From: Lysinibacillus fusiformis
Lineage (GTDB): Bacteria; Bacillota; Bacilli; Bacillales_A; Planococcaceae
Direction: 5' to 3'
Length of the DNA stretch: 64,000 bases
Assembly: GCF_016925635.1 (NCBI RefSeq)
Contig: NZ_CP070490.1
Coordinates: 2,300,001 to 2,364,000 of the forward strand
Shown here: positions 1 to 8,752 of the stretch, piece by piece
Numbering within the stretch: position 1 is the stretch's first letter
Layout: every line of letters starts with the position of its first letter
The notes under the pieces: generated by a model
The model's input: only the letters and a program-made list of their open reading frames with translations
Databases searched by the model: none
What the model was told of the DNA's origin: nothing
Program-made: the position numbers and the translations under genes

Positions 1-1398
1 AAGCTTTACTTTTAACATATCGCCTTTATCAATGCGGGGCAGTATTTGCTCCTTGATGTCTTCAGCTGTGTCCTCATCATCAAAGCGATGCTCATAAACT
101 TCCTTCCAGCCAGATGATAAAATCGTTTTTCCACGAGCAATAAAGCTTTCATCGCCAATTTTTGCACGAAGTGTGAGCTGTTCATATTCAAAAGCAGGCA
201 GTAGCACAGCTAGGAAACGTTTTACAACAAGATCATAAATTTTACGTTCTTTATCAGAGAAAGCAGAATAATTTACATAGCCCTCTGTTGGAATAATCGC
301 ATGATGATCTGATACTTTACTATCATCGACAAAGGCCTTTGTTGGCTTGATTGGTTTAGTAAGCAGTTTATTAGCGATGGAGCGATATTCACCAATACCA
401 CATGCCTTTAAGCGTTCAGGCAGTGTGGCAACGATATCTTGAGAAATAAAGCGAGAATCCGTACGTGGATAAGTTAACACTTTATGTTGCTCATAGAGTT
501 TTTGCATAATATTCAAGGTTTCTTTCGCTGAGTAGCCGAAGATTTTATTGGCATCACGCTGTAATTCTGTTAAATCATAAAGGCCAGGTGCAAATGATTT
601 TTTAGGCTTCTTTTCAATGTCCGCAACAATAGCATTGCTATTTCCTATTTTTTTCACCAGTGTATCGATTTTTTCTTTATCAAAGCTACGACTATTACCA
701 TTCTTGTCTTGCCATGTAAGCTTTAAGTTGTCAGTTGTTTGCGCTTCAATACCATAATAAGTTTGTGCCTTAAAGTTTTTAATTTCATCTTCACGCGCAG
801 CAATTATCGCTACTGTTGGTGTTTGTACACGTCCGCAATTCAACTGTGCGTTAAAGCGGGTAGTTAAAGCACGAGTAGCATTGAGTCCGATATACCAGTC
901 TGCCTCTGAGCGAGCTACAGCAGAGGCATATAGATTATCATATGCTTTGCCAGGCTTTAGATTGGCAAAGCCATCTTTAATTGCCTTATCTGTAACAGAG
1001 GAAATCCATAAGCGTTTTAGAGGCTTTTTAATTTTCACTTTATCGAGTATCCAGCGTGCTACTAATTCACCTTCACGTCCAGCATCTGTAGCAATGATGA
1101 CTTCACTGACATCATTGCGTGTAAGCTGACTTTTGACCGCATTAAATTGCTTTCCAGTTTGCTTTATAACAGTTAATTTTAGTCGTTCAGGTAACATGGG
1201 TAGATCTTCAAGATTCCATGTTTTATATTTCACATCATAGCTTTCAGGGTCAGCCAGTGTCACAAGATGTCCAAGCGCCCAAGTAACAATATATTTATCT
1301 CCCTCAAGGAAACCATTTCCTTTTTTATTGCACTTCAGTACACGTGCGATATCACGTGCTACAGAAGGTTTTTCAGCGATTACTACGCTCTTTGCCAT
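1..1398 (-). CDS. topB: DNA topoisomerase III, N-terminal part (cut by window edge)
   Basis: Type IA topoisomerase that relaxes negatively supercoiled DNA and decatenates by single-strand passage. Translating the minus strand from the ATG at 1398 gives 466 uninterrupted codons to the window edge. It opens MAKSVVIAEKPSVARDIA, the Toprim start typical of TopB, followed by the acidic Toprim motif ATDAGREGEL. The active-site tyrosine segment LTYPRTDSRFIS lies at about residue 310. The start is preceded by an AAGGGTG ribosome binding site seven bases upstream. The C-terminal part lies outside the window, so completeness cannot be judged. The family assignment is firm because the Toprim and catalytic tyrosine motifs are both visible and correctly ordered. 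Confidence 0.95.
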   Translation of the reverse strand, partial: MAKSVVIAEKPSVARDIARVLKCNKKGNGFLEGDKYIVTWALGHLVTLADPESYDVKYKTWNLEDLPMLPERLKLTVIKQTGKQFNAVKSQLTRNDVSEVIIATDAGREGELVARWILDKVKIKKPLKRLWISSVTDKAIKDGFANLKPGKAYDNLYASAVARSEADWYIGLNATRALTTRFNAQLNCGRVQTPTVAIIAAREDEIKNFKAQTYYGIEAQTTDNLKLTWQDKNGNSRSFDKEKIDTLVKKIGNSNAIVADIEKKPKKSFAPGLYDLTELQRDANKIFGYSAKETLNIMQKLYEQHKVLTYPRTDSRFISQDIVATLPERLKACGIGEYRSIANKLLTKPIKPTKAFVDDSKVSDHHAIIPTEGYVNYSAFSDKERKIYDLVVKRFLAVLLPAFEYEQLTLRAKIGDESFIARGKTILSSGWKEVYEHRFDDEDTAEDIKEQILPRIDKGDMLKVKL

Positions 1399-1768
1399 TG
1401 TTAACACCCTTTCATAGTTCCATGGTTTTAAATATAGCATAGGTTGAGTGGGTTCGCAGTTTAACTGCAATGGAAAATGGATTTGTTAGACAAAGAAATG
1501 GGAGGGAAGAAAATTTGTCATGATGAGCAAAAAAAATTCATATGGTATGTATGTGTTTATAGGTTTTTAATTTCTGTTCCATGTAAATTTTATGCTCGCA
1601 ATTTTATGAAAAATCTATTTTGTTGCTAGACACCAAATTTTGAGAATGCTATATTTATGTTGTCATAGTATTTTTATAATTAGGAAAAAATAGAATACTT
1701 TATGGATTTGAATGATTTTTCCTGATTATAAGGAGTGATGGAGTATAGAGCTAGATGAAGGATGATAG
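1399..1768. other. Intergenic region between divergent topB and tetR
   Basis: AT-rich 370-base spacer between two divergently transcribed genes, so it must hold promoters for both. I could not pick a convincing sigma-A promoter with 16-18 base spacing on either strand. No hairpin with a T tract and no small ORF with a ribosome binding site was seen. Confidence 0.5.
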
Positions 1769-2392
1769 GTGCCTATGGTAAAGAAAACGTTAAAACAAAG
1801 AATTGTAGACGCTTCAGTTGAATTGTTTCAGCAAGATGGTTATCACAATGTAACTGTGGATCGTATTGTGGAATATATTGGAGCATCAAAGGGTGGATTT
1901 TATCATAATTTTAAATCAAAAGATGAATTGTTATATGAAATTCATGATGTCTTTATTTCATATGTTATTCAACAATCGCAAGATGCATATGACAAATACG
2001 ATACACCCATCACACGTTTGTGTGCCATGCTGCAAACACTGACACAAGTATTTGATATGTATCAAGCACATATTACGATTTTTTATGAAGAAAGTCGTTC
2101 ACTCTCAGATGAATATAGTGACATCATCCATAAAAAGAGAGATCACTATCGAGATATTTTACAAAAAGTGATAGCAGAGGGTCAGGAAGCAAAGGTTTTT
2201 CGTACTGAATTACCTTGTACAATTGTCACTATGGCAATTGTCGGGATGATTAACTGGACATACAAATGGTTTAAGCAATCAGGACCATTAACTATGGAGC
2301 AAATCACAGATGTTTTTACCGATATGGTATTACGTGCGATTGTGACAGAACAAGCCATGGAAGAAGCGAAGCAATTTATAATAAAGGGGTAG
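1769..2392 (+). CDS. TetR/AcrR family transcriptional regulator
   Basis: Predicted DNA-binding repressor of 207 residues, normal for the family. The N-terminal helix-turn-helix at about residues 10-55 contains the typical TetR recognition region GASKGGFYHNFKSKDELL. The remaining helical part would bind the ligand, probably an acyl-CoA given the neighbours (inferred). It lies just upstream of, and in the same direction as, the acyl-CoA degradation operon. A perfect 14-base palindrome sits between this gene and the operon and is the likely operator. The start is either GTG 1769 or ATG 1775; both can use the purine-rich AAGGATGAT stretch, and the GTG has the better spacing. Confidence 0.85.
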   Translation: MPMVKKTLKQRIVDASVELFQQDGYHNVTVDRIVEYIGASKGGFYHNFKSKDELLYEIHDVFISYVIQQSQDAYDKYDTPITRLCAMLQTLTQVFDMYQAHITIFYEESRSLSDEYSDIIHKKRDHYRDILQKVIAEGQEAKVFRTELPCTIVTMAIVGMINWTYKWFKQSGPLTMEQITDVFTDMVLRAIVTEQAMEEAKQFIIKG

Positions 2393-2430
2393 CCAGTAGG
2401 AGACACTGGTTTTATTATTTGTTTTTACAA

Positions 2431-2444
2431 ACCGACTAGTCGGT
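2431..2444. promoter_or_regulatory. Perfect palindromic operator (ACCGACTAGTCGGT)
   Basis: ACCGACTAGTCGGT is a perfect 7+7 palindrome, extended by flanking A/T, in the spacer between the TetR gene and the acyl-CoA dehydrogenase gene. TetR dimers typically bind 14-20 base palindromes next to the genes they control. A TTTACA hexamer lies directly upstream, so the palindrome would overlap a promoter spacer, though no good -10 is visible. Binding by the adjacent regulator is inferred. Confidence 0.65.
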
Positions 2445-2512
2445 ATTTCACTGTAAGCAATCGTTCTTGAGCTACATCTACTATGGCAAATTAGACATTA
2501 GGGGGATTAGGG

Positions 2513-3655
2513 ATGAATTTTGAATTAACAAAAGAGCAAGAAATGATTCGAGACATGGTGCGTGATTTTGCTGAGAAGGAGATTAAACCGTATGCTCGTG
2601 AGGTTGATGAGACATCGACAATGAGAATAGAGAGCTTTGAGAAGATGGCAGAACTAGGCTTATTGGGTATCCCGTTTCCTGAAGAATATGGTGGATCAGG
2701 TGGTGATACGGTGTCCTATGCTTTAGCTGTAGAGGAAATTGGTCGAGCATGTGGAGGCACGGGGTTAAGCTATGCAGCTGCTGTTAGCTTAGGAGCCTCA
2801 CCAATTTACAACTTCGGTACGGAGGAACAAAAGCAAGAATGGTTAGTTCCATTAGCTAAGGGTGAGACATTAGGATCATTCGGTTTAACAGAGCCAAATG
2901 CAGGTTCAGATGCTGGTGGCACACGTACTACAGCCGTTATTGATGGTGATGACTACATCATTAACGGAGAAAAATGCTGGATTACCAATGCAGGATATGC
3001 TCGACAAATTATTGTAACTGCGGTAACGGGTAAACGTGAAGATGGTAAAAAGATTATTTCTTCTATTATTGTGCCAACAAACACACCAGGTGTAACAATC
3101 AACTGTAATTATGACAAAATGGGTGTACGTGGCTCCAATACATGTGAGATTGTGTTAGAAAATGTTCGTGTCCCAAGAACAAATCTATTAGGGGATGAAA
3201 AACGTGGCTTTAGCCAGTTTTTAAATACACTTGATGGTGGGCGTATTTCCATCGCTGCTCTTTCTGTCGGAATTGCACAGGCTGCCTATGAAAAGGCACT
3301 AAAATTCGCGAAGGAACGTGAGCAATTTGGTGCACCTATTTCAAAGCTACAGGCGATCCAATTTAAATTAGCTGATATGGCGATGGAAATAGAGCTTGCT
3401 CGTACGCTAGTACATAAAGCGGCATGGTTAAAAGATCAAAAGAAGCCATTTGGCAAAGAAGCTGCGATGGCTAAACTATTTGCTTCTGAAATGGGCTTCC
3501 GTACATGTAATCAAGCAATCCAAATTCATGGTGGTTCTGGATATATGAAAGAATACGATGTAGAACGCCATTTACGTGACATTAAGTTAATGGAAATCGG
3601 TGAAGGAACATCTGAAATTCAACGTCTCGTTATTTCTCGTCTAATTGGCTGTTAA
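2513..3655 (+). CDS. Acyl-CoA dehydrogenase (YngJ-like)
   Basis: FAD-dependent alpha,beta-dehydrogenation of a short or branched acyl-CoA, the first step of the seven-gene operon. It has 380 residues, the usual length. Visible motifs are GLTEPNAGSDAGG (FAD/substrate region), WITNAG and, near the C terminus, IGEGTSEIQRLVISR. The Glu in EGT is the catalytic base of the short- and medium-chain enzymes. Classical isovaleryl-CoA dehydrogenases place the base elsewhere and lack this Glu. The operon suggests isovaleryl-CoA as substrate, but this residue means other short acyl-CoAs are possible. The next gene starts 43 bases downstream. Confidence 0.88.
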   Translation: MNFELTKEQEMIRDMVRDFAEKEIKPYAREVDETSTMRIESFEKMAELGLLGIPFPEEYGGSGGDTVSYALAVEEIGRACGGTGLSYAAAVSLGASPIYNFGTEEQKQEWLVPLAKGETLGSFGLTEPNAGSDAGGTRTTAVIDGDDYIINGEKCWITNAGYARQIIVTAVTGKREDGKKIISSIIVPTNTPGVTINCNYDKMGVRGSNTCEIVLENVRVPRTNLLGDEKRGFSQFLNTLDGGRISIAALSVGIAQAAYEKALKFAKEREQFGAPISKLQAIQFKLADMAMEIELARTLVHKAAWLKDQKKPFGKEAAMAKLFASEMGFRTCNQAIQIHGGSGYMKEYDVERHLRDIKLMEIGEGTSEIQRLVISRLIGC

Positions 3656-3698
3656 TCATCATCAATTAAGTTAAATAGCATAAATAAGGGGGATCTTC

Positions 3699-5333
3699 AT
3701 GGCAGAACTTGTGTATCAAACAATTGGTCAATTGCTAGATGAACAATCAAAAAAGTACCCGCAGAATGAAGCATTGGTCTACGCTGACAGAAATTTACGC
3801 ATGACTTATGAGCAGCTAAATCGTCAAGCACGATACGTAGCGAGAGGTTTAATGGCTCTTGGAATTGAAAAGGGAGACCATATCGCAGTATGGACGACGA
3901 ATGTTCCTGAGTGGGTACAGCTTCAATTTGGTACAGGGAAGATGGGTGCTCCAATTGTTACGGTAAATACGAATTACCGTGCGAGTGAGTTGGAGTATCT
4001 ATTGAAGCAATCTGATGCTAAAACGATTTTTTTAATTGAAAATTATCGAGACCATTCTTTTATCAATACACTGCAAGAGTTATGTCCAGAGCTTGAACAT
4101 TGTGAACCAGGTAATTTGCAATCAAAGCGACTACCTTTATTAAAAAATGTTATTTTAATCGGTGAAACGAAATACCCCGGCGTACTAAATTGGTCAGACG
4201 TTTTAACTGCTGCCGAGCAAGTATCCGAGGAACAGCTAGATCAAAGAGAGCACTCTCTACATTATGATGATGTCATTAATATTCAATATACGTCTGGTAC
4301 AACAGGCTTTCCTAAGGGTGTAATGTTAACGCATTTTAATTTAGTCAACAATGCTGTCAACATTGCTGAGTGTATGCGTTTAACGGCAGAGGATCGTCTA
4401 TGTATCCCTGTTCCATTTTTCCATTGCTTTGGTTGTGTCATAGGGACATTAGCCATTACTACGAGTGGCGGAACGATGGTACCAGTGCAGGAATTTTCAC
4501 CTGAAGAGGTACTCAAAACCGTTCAACAAGAGAAATGTACTGCATTACATGGCGTGCCAACGATGTTCATTAGTGAACTGAATTTACCGAATTTTGCATC
4601 TTTCGATCTTTCAACTTTACGCACAGGAGTCATGGCTGGCTCAAACTGTCCAATTGAGGTCATGAAAGCGGTCATTGAGAAGATGGGGATGAAAGATATT
4701 ACAATTTGCTATGGTCAAACAGAATCATCACCAGTTATTACGCAAACAAGAACGGAGGACCCGTTAGTGTTGAAGGTGGAGACGGTCGGCCGCGCATTAC
4801 CTAACCTAGAAGTAAAGATTGTTGTTCCTGGTACAACTGAGGAAGCACCGACGAATGAACAGGGGGAGCTATGTACGAGGGGCTATCATGTGATGAAGGG
4901 CTACTATAAAAACCAAGAGGAAACAGATCTTGCGATTGACGAGGATGGTTGGTTGCACACAGGTGATTTAGCAACAATGGATGAAGCCGGTTATGTTCGT
5001 GTAACAGGACGTTTGAAGGATATGATCATTCGTGGTGGTGAAAACCTATATCCTCGTGAAATTGAGGAGTTCCTTTATACACATCCTAAAATTTCAGATG
5101 TTCAGGTTGCAGGTGTCCCTGACCCTGTCTATGGTGAGGAAGCGGCAGCCTGGATTGTGTTAAAAGAAGGAGAACAGGCAACAGAGGAAGAAATCCGAGA
5201 TTATTGTCGGGATAAAATTTCTAGACATAAAATTCCTCGCCATATCTTCTTTATTGATAACTATCCAATGACTGCATCAGGGAAAGTTCAAAAATATAAA
5301 TTACGAGAAGATTTTGTTATGACCGTAAAGTAA
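3699..5333 (+). CDS. Acyl-CoA synthetase, AMP-binding (YngI-like)
   Basis: ATP-dependent activation of a free carboxylic acid to its CoA thioester through an acyl-adenylate. The ANL-superfamily P-loop YTSGTTGFPKGVMLTH lies at residues 197-212. The core motif YGQTESSPV and the hinge motif GRLKDMIIRGGENLYP follow, and the C-terminal catalytic lysine is in TASGKVQKYKL. The length of 544 residues is typical. In this operon it would activate the acid that feeds the dehydrogenase, such as isovalerate or 3-methylcrotonate (inferred). It ends nine bases before the ribosome binding site region of the biotin carboxylase gene. Confidence 0.88.
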   Translation: MAELVYQTIGQLLDEQSKKYPQNEALVYADRNLRMTYEQLNRQARYVARGLMALGIEKGDHIAVWTTNVPEWVQLQFGTGKMGAPIVTVNTNYRASELEYLLKQSDAKTIFLIENYRDHSFINTLQELCPELEHCEPGNLQSKRLPLLKNVILIGETKYPGVLNWSDVLTAAEQVSEEQLDQREHSLHYDDVINIQYTSGTTGFPKGVMLTHFNLVNNAVNIAECMRLTAEDRLCIPVPFFHCFGCVIGTLAITTSGGTMVPVQEFSPEEVLKTVQQEKCTALHGVPTMFISELNLPNFASFDLSTLRTGVMAGSNCPIEVMKAVIEKMGMKDITICYGQTESSPVITQTRTEDPLVLKVETVGRALPNLEVKIVVPGTTEEAPTNEQGELCTRGYHVMKGYYKNQEETDLAIDEDGWLHTGDLATMDEAGYVRVTGRLKDMIIRGGENLYPREIEEFLYTHPKISDVQVAGVPDPVYGEEAAAWIVLKEGEQATEEEIRDYCRDKISRHKIPRHIFFIDNYPMTASGKVQKYKLREDFVMTVK

Positions 5334-5348
5334 GGAGGGGCAGTGGAT

Positions 5349-6707
5349 ATGTTCAACAAGGTATTAATTGCAAATCGTGGGGAGATTGCTAGACGTGTGA
5401 TCAGAACATGCAAGCGCCTAAATATTCATACGGTTGCTATCTATTCAGAGGCAGATGCTGAAAGCCTACATGTGAAAGATGCAGATGAGGCTTTCTGTGT
5501 AGGGAAGCCACCTGTAGCACAGAGCTATTTAAACATCGACCGCATTCTTGAAATTGCACTAGAAAGTGGCGCAGAGGCTGTTCATCCTGGCTATGGTTTA
5601 CTATCAGAGAATGCAAATTTTGCGAAACGTTGTACAGAGGTAGGTTTAGTGTTTATCGGGCCAAGTGCAGATGTGATCGCTTCAATGGGCAGTAAACTAG
5701 AGGCACGTAAAACAATGAAAGCTGCTGGCGTGCCTATTGTAGAGGGTGTAGAAGCGCCTGTGAAAGATGTGGAAGAAGCCACTGACATAGCGGAGCGTTT
5801 AGGCTATCCCATTATGTTAAAGGCATCAGCAGGCGGGGGCGGTATCGGTATGCAGCTAGTTGAAAATGCCGAGGAACTGGCCAAAGCTTTTGAGGGCAAT
5901 CAAAAGCGTGCACAATCATTCTTTGGTGATGGCACGATGTATATGGAGCGATTCATTGCTAACCCTCACCATGTCGAAGTGCAGATTATTGCAGATCATC
6001 AGGGCAATGTTGTTCCGTTATTTGAACGTGAATGCTCTATTCAACGAAGAAATCAAAAAGTAGTAGAAGAAGCACCATCACCGTTTATTTCACAAGAGAC
6101 AAGAGAAAAAATGCTAGAAGCGTCGGTTAAGGCGGCGAAGCATATTGGTTATGTCAATGCAGGAACAATCGAATACTTGGTTGATGAAGATCAAAACTTT
6201 TATTTCTTAGAGATGAATACAAGATTACAGGTAGAGCATCCCGTAACAGAGGAAATTACGAAGCTTGATTTAGTAGAAGAGCAATTAAAAATTGCGGAAA
6301 AACAACCGCTTGCATTTACTAGAGAAAGTATGACTAAAGAAGGGCATGCGATTGAAGTGCGGATATACGCTGAAAATCCTTCGACATTCTTCCCTTCTCC
6401 AGGCACTATTACGACTCTTGAATTACCGACAGGTGAGGGAGTGCGACATGAATGTGGTGTAGAGTCTGGTTCAGTGGTCACACCATTCTATGATCCAATG
6501 ATTAGTAAATTGGTGGTGTGGGGAGAAACGAGAGCGATTGCCTGTGAGAGATTAACGCAAGCACTAAAGGCGTATAAAGTCGAGGGTATTCAAACGAATA
6601 TTCCGATGTTGTTAAAAACCGTCACTCATGAGCAATTTTTAAAAGGCTATACGACGACTAAATTTGTAGAGCAATATTATTTACCGCAATTAGCAGAAAT
6701 AAAATAA
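5349..6707 (+). CDS. Biotin carboxylase subunit (methylcrotonyl/propionyl-CoA carboxylase type, YngH-like)
   Basis: Carboxylates the biotin of the carrier protein encoded next, using ATP and bicarbonate. It has 452 residues and starts with the canonical MFNKVLIANRGEIA. The ATP-grasp glycine loop KASAGGGGIGM and the catalytic EMNTRLQVEHPVTE are both present. A GTG six bases upstream at 5343 is only four bases from AGGAGG, whereas ATG 5349 is ten bases away and gives the conserved N terminus, so I use the ATG. Being encoded with a separate carrier and an acyl-CoA carboxyltransferase marks it as part of a three-subunit acyl-CoA carboxylase, distinct from the housekeeping AccC. Confidence 0.9.
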   Translation: MFNKVLIANRGEIARRVIRTCKRLNIHTVAIYSEADAESLHVKDADEAFCVGKPPVAQSYLNIDRILEIALESGAEAVHPGYGLLSENANFAKRCTEVGLVFIGPSADVIASMGSKLEARKTMKAAGVPIVEGVEAPVKDVEEATDIAERLGYPIMLKASAGGGGIGMQLVENAEELAKAFEGNQKRAQSFFGDGTMYMERFIANPHHVEVQIIADHQGNVVPLFERECSIQRRNQKVVEEAPSPFISQETREKMLEASVKAAKHIGYVNAGTIEYLVDEDQNFYFLEMNTRLQVEHPVTEEITKLDLVEEQLKIAEKQPLAFTRESMTKEGHAIEVRIYAENPSTFFPSPGTITTLELPTGEGVRHECGVESGSVVTPFYDPMISKLVVWGETRAIACERLTQALKAYKVEGIQTNIPMLLKTVTHEQFLKGYTTTKFVEQYYLPQLAEIK

Positions 6708-6714
6708 CAATTTT

Positions 6715-6750
6715 CATGTATTCGTGCTTCCATAGAAGGGCGAATGCATG
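6715..6750 (+). other. Intercistronic hairpin upstream of the biotin carrier gene
   Basis: CATGTATTCG pairs with CGAATGCATG (one G-T pair) around a loop of about 16 bases. No T tract follows, so this is not a normal terminator. It may be an mRNA processing or stability element that sets carrier protein levels. Confidence 0.4.
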
Positions 6751-6775
6751 ATTAAAAAATTAGGAGTGAATAATT

Positions 6776-6988
6776 ATGGCAACAGTAAAAGCAAGCATGG
6801 CAGGAACAGTATGGAAAATCGTAGTAGCAGAGGGCGAGAAAGTGACAGCAGGTCAAGATGTAGCCATTTTAGAATCGATGAAAATGGAAATTCCAATTGC
6901 AGCAGAAGAGGATGGCGTCGTGACGAAAATCATTGCCAATGAGGGAGACTTCATTAACGTTGATGATGATATTTTAGAAATTGAATAA
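6776..6988 (+). CDS. Biotin carboxyl carrier protein, minimal biotinyl domain (YngHB-like)
   Basis: A 70-residue stand-alone biotinyl/lipoyl domain. The biotinylation motif ESMKMEIP places the modified lysine at residue 36. The domain shuttles carboxybiotin between the biotin carboxylase encoded upstream and the carboxyltransferase encoded at 8753. It is shorter than AccB because it lacks the N-terminal linker, as expected for this operon type. A TAGGAG ribosome binding site precedes the start. Confidence 0.92.
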   Translation: MATVKASMAGTVWKIVVAEGEKVTAGQDVAILESMKMEIPIAAEEDGVVTKIIANEGDFINVDDDILEIE

Positions 6989-7002
6989 GAGGAGGCTTCT
7001 TT

Positions 7003-7920
7003 ATGCAGCTACCTAAGCAAGTCATGATCAAAGAAGTTGGTCCCCGTGATGGCTTACAAAATGAAAAAACGCATATTTCAACAGCTGATAAAGTGCAATT
7101 AGTTAATTTATTAAGTCAAACAGGATTAAATTATATTGAAGTGACATCGTTTGTGCATCCGAAATGGATTCCTCAATTGGCAGATTCAGTCGAGGTTCTG
7201 CAAGCCATTAAAAGACATAAGGATATTACCTATGCAGCACTTGTACCCAATATGCGTGGCTTAGAACGTGCATTACAGGCTGAAGTAGATGAAGTAAGTA
7301 TTTTTATGTCTGCTAGTGAAAGTCATAACCAAAGTAATATTAATAAAACGATAGAAGATACATTTCCCATATTAGAGGAAGTTGTGGTAGGAGCTAAGGC
7401 TGCAAAGAAACATGTTCGAGGCTATATCTCAACGGTTATTGGTTGTCCTTATGAGGGGTATATCCATCCTGATAAGGTACTACGAGTAACGGAAAAATTA
7501 TTGGAGATGGGTGTGACTGAAATATCGCTTGGCGACACAATTGGTGTTGGTGTACCGACGCAGGTTGAATTTCTTTTAGAGGGATTACTAAAAAGATATC
7601 CTGCTGAAAGATTTGCCATGCATTTTCATGATACGCGTGGAACAGCACTAGCTAATATTATGAAATCCTTAGAAATGGGTATTTCTAAGTTTGATAGTGC
7701 GCTTGGTGGGCTAGGGGGTTGTCCATATGCTAAGGGTGCCTCAGGCAATGTAGCCACAGAAGATTTATTGTATTTATTCGATGAGATGGGCATTGAAACA
7801 GGAGTAGATCAACAAAAGGTGCTAGAGGCGGCACTCTTTATTGAAGAGAAATTAGGCAAAGCTGTTGCATCGAAGCAAATGGCTATTGTCCGCAATGAAA
7901 GGAGTGCAAATCAACGATGA
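7003..7920 (+). CDS. Hydroxymethylglutaryl-CoA lyase (YngG-like)
   Basis: Splits 3-hydroxy-3-methylglutaryl-CoA into acetyl-CoA and acetoacetate, the last step of leucine degradation. It has 305 residues. The TIM-barrel metal and substrate motifs are visible: GPRDGLQNE near the N terminus, HFHDTRGTALAN, and the family signature GLGGCPYAKGASGN with the catalytic cysteine. These separate it from isopropylmalate and homocitrate synthases. The gene lies 14 bases after the carrier gene and overlaps the next gene by four bases, which suggests translational coupling. Confidence 0.93.
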   Translation: MQLPKQVMIKEVGPRDGLQNEKTHISTADKVQLVNLLSQTGLNYIEVTSFVHPKWIPQLADSVEVLQAIKRHKDITYAALVPNMRGLERALQAEVDEVSIFMSASESHNQSNINKTIEDTFPILEEVVVGAKAAKKHVRGYISTVIGCPYEGYIHPDKVLRVTEKLLEMGVTEISLGDTIGVGVPTQVEFLLEGLLKRYPAERFAMHFHDTRGTALANIMKSLEMGISKFDSALGGLGGCPYAKGASGNVATEDLLYLFDEMGIETGVDQQKVLEAALFIEEKLGKAVASKQMAIVRNERSANQR

Positions 7921-8699
7921 CACAACTCGTTCGTTTTGAATTACTAGAGGGTAGTATTGGACTAATTACTCTTTCAAGACCAGAAGCTGCTAACGCTATG
8001 TCGGTTCAATTACTTCATGAGCTGTCTGACACGCTTGATCAAATCAATGGAGATCCAGCAGTGCGCGTAGTCCTTCTAACAGGTGCAGGCGAAAAGGCAT
8101 TTTGTGCAGGTGCTGATTTAAAGGAACGTAAAGGAATGTCTGATCGACAAGTGAAGCAGATTGTGCAGCTGATTGGCGCCACTGTGGCAAAAGTTGAAAC
8201 GCTTGCACAGCCTGTCATTGCTGTCCTAAATGGCGTAGCCTTTGGCGGAGGCTTGGAGTTGGCACTAGCTTGTGATTTACGTATTGCGGCTACAAATGTA
8301 AAGCTAGGTCTAACAGAAACATCGCTCGGTATTATTCCAGGAGCTGGGGGAACACAGCGACTTCCACGTCTAATTGGTCTTGGCAAAGCAAAGGAATTAA
8401 TTTATACAGCACGTAGGCTGAATGCCGAAGATGCTAAACATTATGGCATTATCGAGTATGTTTATGAAGGACATGAGGTATTAGAGAAGGCACAACAGCT
8501 TGCACTGGAAATGGCAAAAAACGCACCACTCTCTTTAGTGCAAGCCAAAGTTGCGATCAATCAAGGTGTTGAGGTAGATTTAGCTACCGGGTTAAAAATT
8601 GAATCACTTGCATATAGTGCACTGATCCCAACAGAAGACCGATTAGAGGGCTTACTTGCCTTCCAAGAGAAGCGAGCGCCACAATATTCAGGGAAATAA
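7917..8699 (+). CDS. Enoyl-CoA hydratase/isomerase (methylglutaconyl-CoA hydratase-like, YngF-like)
   Basis: Crotonase-fold enzyme of 260 residues. The oxyanion-hole and catalytic segments ACAGADLKER and FGGGLELALACDLRIAA are present, followed by GLTETSLGIIPGAGGTQRLPRLIG with the catalytic Glu. In this operon the expected reaction is hydration of 3-methylglutaconyl-CoA to HMG-CoA, the substrate of the lyase encoded just before it (inferred from context). ATGA overlaps the upstream stop. Confidence 0.88.
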   Translation: MTQLVRFELLEGSIGLITLSRPEAANAMSVQLLHELSDTLDQINGDPAVRVVLLTGAGEKAFCAGADLKERKGMSDRQVKQIVQLIGATVAKVETLAQPVIAVLNGVAFGGGLELALACDLRIAATNVKLGLTETSLGIIPGAGGTQRLPRLIGLGKAKELIYTARRLNAEDAKHYGIIEYVYEGHEVLEKAQQLALEMAKNAPLSLVQAKVAINQGVEVDLATGLKIESLAYSALIPTEDRLEGLLAFQEKRAPQYSGK

Positions 8700-8752
8700 A
8701 ACGCCAAGAAATAATTTTGGTGTAATCGATTGGGCAAAGGGAGGAAATAAAC

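Noticed and set aside
881..1129. Open plus-strand frame of 82 codons
   Set aside because: It lies entirely within topB on the other strand, has no ribosome binding site, and topB is intact here.
2393..2512. FadR-type operator of B. subtilis (TGAATGA..TCATTCA) upstream of the acyl-CoA operon
   Set aside because: The only palindrome here is ACCGACTAGTCGGT, which does not fit that consensus.
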